Assembly (NCBI GenBank): GCA_030388725.1
Contig: CP128857.1
Location: forward strand, 744,001 to 808,000
Reading direction: 5' to 3'
From: Prodigiosinella aquatilis
GTDB taxonomy: Bacteria; Pseudomonadota; Gammaproteobacteria; Enterobacterales; Enterobacteriaceae
Length of the DNA: 64,000 nt
In this document: in pieces, positions 62,401 through 64,000 of the stretch
Position numbering within the stretch: position 1 is the stretch's first letter
Layout: each line of letters opens with the position of its first letter
Translations under genes and position numbers: made by a program
Notes under the pieces: model-generated
The model's database searches: none
Told to the model about the DNA's origin: nothing
Seen by the model: the letters and a program-made list of their open reading frames with translations, nothing else

Positions 62401-64000
62401 CTACCGGAAAAATCACTTATTGGCCAAATAATGTCTGACAGGGACAGATCAGACAAATACCGCATATGCTTAAGAGCATTAGAACTCGCTGACTCGTGTG
62501 TCAGAGGAATATGATCGTAAAACACGGAACCAACTTTCAGGCCCCAATCCCGTGCACATTTGATTAACCGGGAGGTCACAGGAACATTATGATAAGTATG
62601 ATATGTAACTTCCGGGACAAGAAGCCAGTGTTGCACCGGAGACGATTTTAGATGTGGCCCAACCTGATCAAAATAATCCTTATCAAGAAGATGACGCGAA
62701 AGAGAGTTGAGCTTTATGTTTGCAATTTTCTTGAAGTTTTCCAATTCTGCTTCGGACAACGGCGCTAATCTGAGCGTATCGGGAGACAGTTTAACCGGAA
62801 CAACAGTTTCGCCCAAATTGCAAAGATTTTCGGTCAATTTTGTCACCACACGAGTAATGCCAAACATCGAATCCTGTCTGCAAGTAAAATCAACATAAAT
62901 GAAAACGATTTTCTTCTGAATAGGCCTTACATTCAAACCAGTCGCTAAAAGAGAGACGTTGTGATCGTCATGCCCATCTTTTATTTTGATGTTGTCACAT
63001 GGGAGAATTAGGTTTTGCCGATAAGTGGACATCAGTCGCCTAATTTTAATTTCAATGCGCGGAGAGAGTGACAAAATTTTCTTTACAAGATTCAACAGGT
63101 AAGGGAAATTGCGTGCTTTTTTATAAGAAAAAATGATGATTGATTTCATATTATTTCTTAATGCGGTTTTCTGGGTTTTAACAAAAAGGGACAATTCTCG
63201 TAAGAACTTTGTGATCATCCAAGATCGTGAATGCAGCAAAAAATGCCTGTCTCTCTCAAACTGATCACGCTCAATCGCGATCGCATCAACGGAAACTTTG
63301 TATTCGTCCCTCTCGGCGATTGCCGTATTCAGTGTAGCACGCGCTTCATCACGTTCAGCAATAGCAGAGTTCAACGCAACCAGCGCATTAGCTTTTTCAA
63401 ACTCTGCTACAGGCACAAATTCGTCCAATACACTGGAAGGTAATGTGAGAAGCTCGGCAAGCTCACGTTTTTCATGCGCCAGATAAAAACGATTGACGCC
63501 ATTGAAACAAACCGAATCATAGCCAGCTTTCTGAAATGCGTCTTCAATTTTCTTTGATTTGGTTTCCCCCCCGAGAGGATCAACGGTCTGTACAACCACA
63601 ATCCAGGGTCTGTTGCGTTCCCAATCATTTCCCTCAATAACCTGTAACTCCGTATTTTCCACAGAAATACTGAGAAAATGCACCTCTTGCCCCTGAGGAA
63701 CGTATTTTTCCCATATATCTTTAAGGGTTAAAGAACTTGAAGTATATGTTTTGTAGCTAAACCCGTAGTCTGAAAAGTATTTAGCTAAACCTTTTTCAAA
63801 TGTTGAAATCCCTTTTTCTTTGAAAACGTAAAGTGGAACGTCCGAATACTTTTTATCCAAAATCGCTATATTCAGATTTACATCTTTAGGGCGTTTCTGA
63901 ACCAATTGGTTAAATGAATCTATGTTCGGATCAATATTAACTCCATGCCAACCTTCCTTGTAAAATGCATTCGTTACAGAATGAATATCTGCCTGGGCTG
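59469..64000 (-). CDS. Giant FkbM-methyltransferase / coiled-coil / GT4-GT4-GT2 protein, N-terminus off window
   Basis: The frame is open to the window edge, so the start is missing; about 1510 codons are present. Numbering from codon 63905: an FkbM-type methyltransferase end (about 1-150; upstream residues SVTNAFYKEGWHGVNIDPN fit its start), a coiled coil with AIAERDEARATLNTAIAERD (168-222), then HSRSWMITKFLREL. Next come a GT4-type domain (about 335-715, EGYGLPIVESLW), a second (about 730-1110, EGFGLPIVESLWFGRP), and a GT2 domain (1135-1478, SVCITTYNRK and WLIGDDDL). Such fusions can build a whole repeat unit. Sugar specificities unknown. It is followed by the overlapping GT2 gene. Confidence 0.85.
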   Translation of the reverse strand, partial: AQADIHSVTNAFYKEGWHGVNIDPNIDSFNQLVQKRPKDVNLNIAILDKKYSDVPLYVFKEKGISTFEKGLAKYFSDYGFSYKTYTSSSLTLKDIWEKYVPQGQEVHFLSISVENTELQVIEGNDWERNRPWIVVVQTVDPLGGETKSKKIEDAFQKAGYDSVCFNGVNRFYLAHEKRELAELLTLPSSVLDEFVPVAEFEKANALVALNSAIAERDEARATLNTAIAERDEYKVSVDAIAIERDQFERDRHFLLHSRSWMITKFLRELSLFVKTQKTALRNNMKSIIIFSYKKARNFPYLLNLVKKILSLSPRIEIKIRRLMSTYRQNLILPCDNIKIKDGHDDHNVSLLATGLNVRPIQKKIVFIYVDFTCRQDSMFGITRVVTKLTENLCNLGETVVPVKLSPDTLRLAPLSEAELENFKKIANIKLNSLSRHLLDKDYFDQVGPHLKSSPVQHWLLVPEVTYHTYHNVPVTSRLIKCARDWGLKVGSVFYDHIPLTHESASSNALKHMRYLSDLSLSDIIWPISDFSGRELHHYYAAIEKLSTRETPVISANNLPEADASERQIFDWSSTEKIILSLGSICLRKNQLTLVRAFNAYCHSHPETEWKLALVGQYVEPEYMIQVQNEARKNKRICIYNEMNDADLDLLYKKVAFTVFASTNEGYGLPIVESLWRLRPCICAANGAMLDLARHGGCVTVDVTDQVVLQSAVEKLIVDRSFYDAKIGEIIRRPMRSWSEYAQQIINETNRPRSNLTFDDVICVWVDATVASSGNSGIQRVTRQLCRTLIEAGHRLVPIKWDEKRHCVTVANDTELAVLAAWNGPDPKRWLKELPQDSDNEQIVYLLSDLPLNRDLSFQQEVIQYFKEKSAHCCSIFYDAIPLIMNDIYPQPFVQAMQQYMKMLDQMDQVFSISESSNDDLYRFLNIKALKGLALEQRLKAVCLPEQYSASSRIKRPALSSDETCNIICVSTVEPRKNHLVLLQAFLDAEKKSPRKLKLTLIGSGNTFDTTLKPKVNDLIAQSENIEWIQDADDQKLSECYQSAHFTVYPSVREGFGLPIVESLWFGRPCICANFGQMAELLQHGGCYGVNVHNADEIRDAIIALANNGSEYQKLVEEALNRHFKTWNQYAEELVSLICKHTAYKKVAVLPEVPDTSISLFLPERPKLSVCITTYNRKKWLAINIENFISVSTGLEKDVELIICDNYSHECIDDLIAKYHHYSNITIYQNSANIGMLNNLPQTVSFANGEYVWLIGDDDLIHKDALQNILDIIKKKSPDLINLNYNVSSADVPESLDSLDEYLDKAQNYTLDGVSKVAPIREISSRNENYYTAIYSFVARRNFSWRIFNQDTSGAPFSSMQTCVPSSKYILSKMMEEKGYWLNKPAITINLKVSWGEHASIWLLERIPEVYDLAELNGAPEKDVSHWRDHTFRNSIHCLDLLQKADNNGSYPNFSFARYLRRNRGVDSFETYLPIVKKSYQKARDNGIPFADLTEEEFATISTTRVEQQQ

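Overview
The window is a chromosomal stretch of an enterobacterium. The backbone order gcvT-gcvH-gcvP ... yqfA / ygfZ / sdhE-ygfX ... fldB ... xerD-dsbC-recJ-prfB-lysS is the E. coli K-12 65-min order. Acetolactate (bud) genes, a rhamnonate operon and an ABC-exported O-polysaccharide locus have been added to it. This mix, and protein sequences close to but distinct from E. coli, suggest Pectobacteriaceae (Dickeya, Musicola or Pectobacterium type). The genus is inferred, not proven.

Layout. (1) 1-3511: tail of a putrescine-type ABC transporter (ydcT end, ydcU, ydcV) with the aldehyde dehydrogenase patD/ydcW. (2) 3694-8614: divergent budR / budA-budB, then a convergent fucO-like iron alcohol dehydrogenase with a perfect FNR box upstream. 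There is no budC. (3) 9532-14012: glycine cleavage genes gcvT, gcvH, gcvP, with a terminator-like hairpin between gcvH and gcvP. (4) 14117-16728: a complete IS3-family element with a 3-bp target duplication, a dead restriction-helicase (hsdR-type) fragment and an intact mrr. (5) 17097-21716: HD-domain protein, yqfA, ygfZ, sdhE, ygfX, rlmF. (6) 21716-28893: a cydD-cydC-cydA-cydB cassette for a short-Q-loop cytochrome bd oxidase. It is bounded by about 191-bp inverted copies of a decayed IS5-family element and sits at the stop codon of rlmF. (7) 29068-35848: fldB, a yhjE-type MHS transporter, and the L-rhamnonate operon rhmR-rhmD-rhmT-rhmA. (8) 36164-42660: xerD, dsbC, recJ, prfB with its programmed +1 frameshift, lysS and tRNA-Gly(CCC). 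(9) 42976-44741: a 56-residue zinc-ribbon protein, a CspA-family gene with a GTG start and an HxlR regulator. (10) 44981-64000: the O-polysaccharide locus.

The polysaccharide locus encodes dTDP-L-rhamnose synthesis (rmlB-rmlA-rmlD-rmlC), GDP-mannose synthesis (manC-manB) and an ABC exporter whose ATPase has a carbohydrate-binding tail (wzm-wzt). It also has a SAM methyltransferase and a putative glycosyltransferase carrying 20 tandem 11-residue repeats. A convergent block adds a sugar C-methyltransferase, a GT2 glycosyltransferase and a giant FkbM / coiled-coil / GT4 / GT4 / GT2 protein that runs off the window. By established analogy with E. coli O8/O9a (Wzt tail plus WbdD methyltransferase and coiled coil), the methyltransferase and the repeat protein could together terminate and measure chains. 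The ruler is encoded by a 33-bp tandem DNA repeat containing an exact 99-bp duplication, so its length could drift between strains. That, and the IS-bounded cytochrome bd cassette, are the two most interesting things here.

No CRISPR array, rRNA operon or prophage was seen. GC and codon-use remarks are by eye, not computed.
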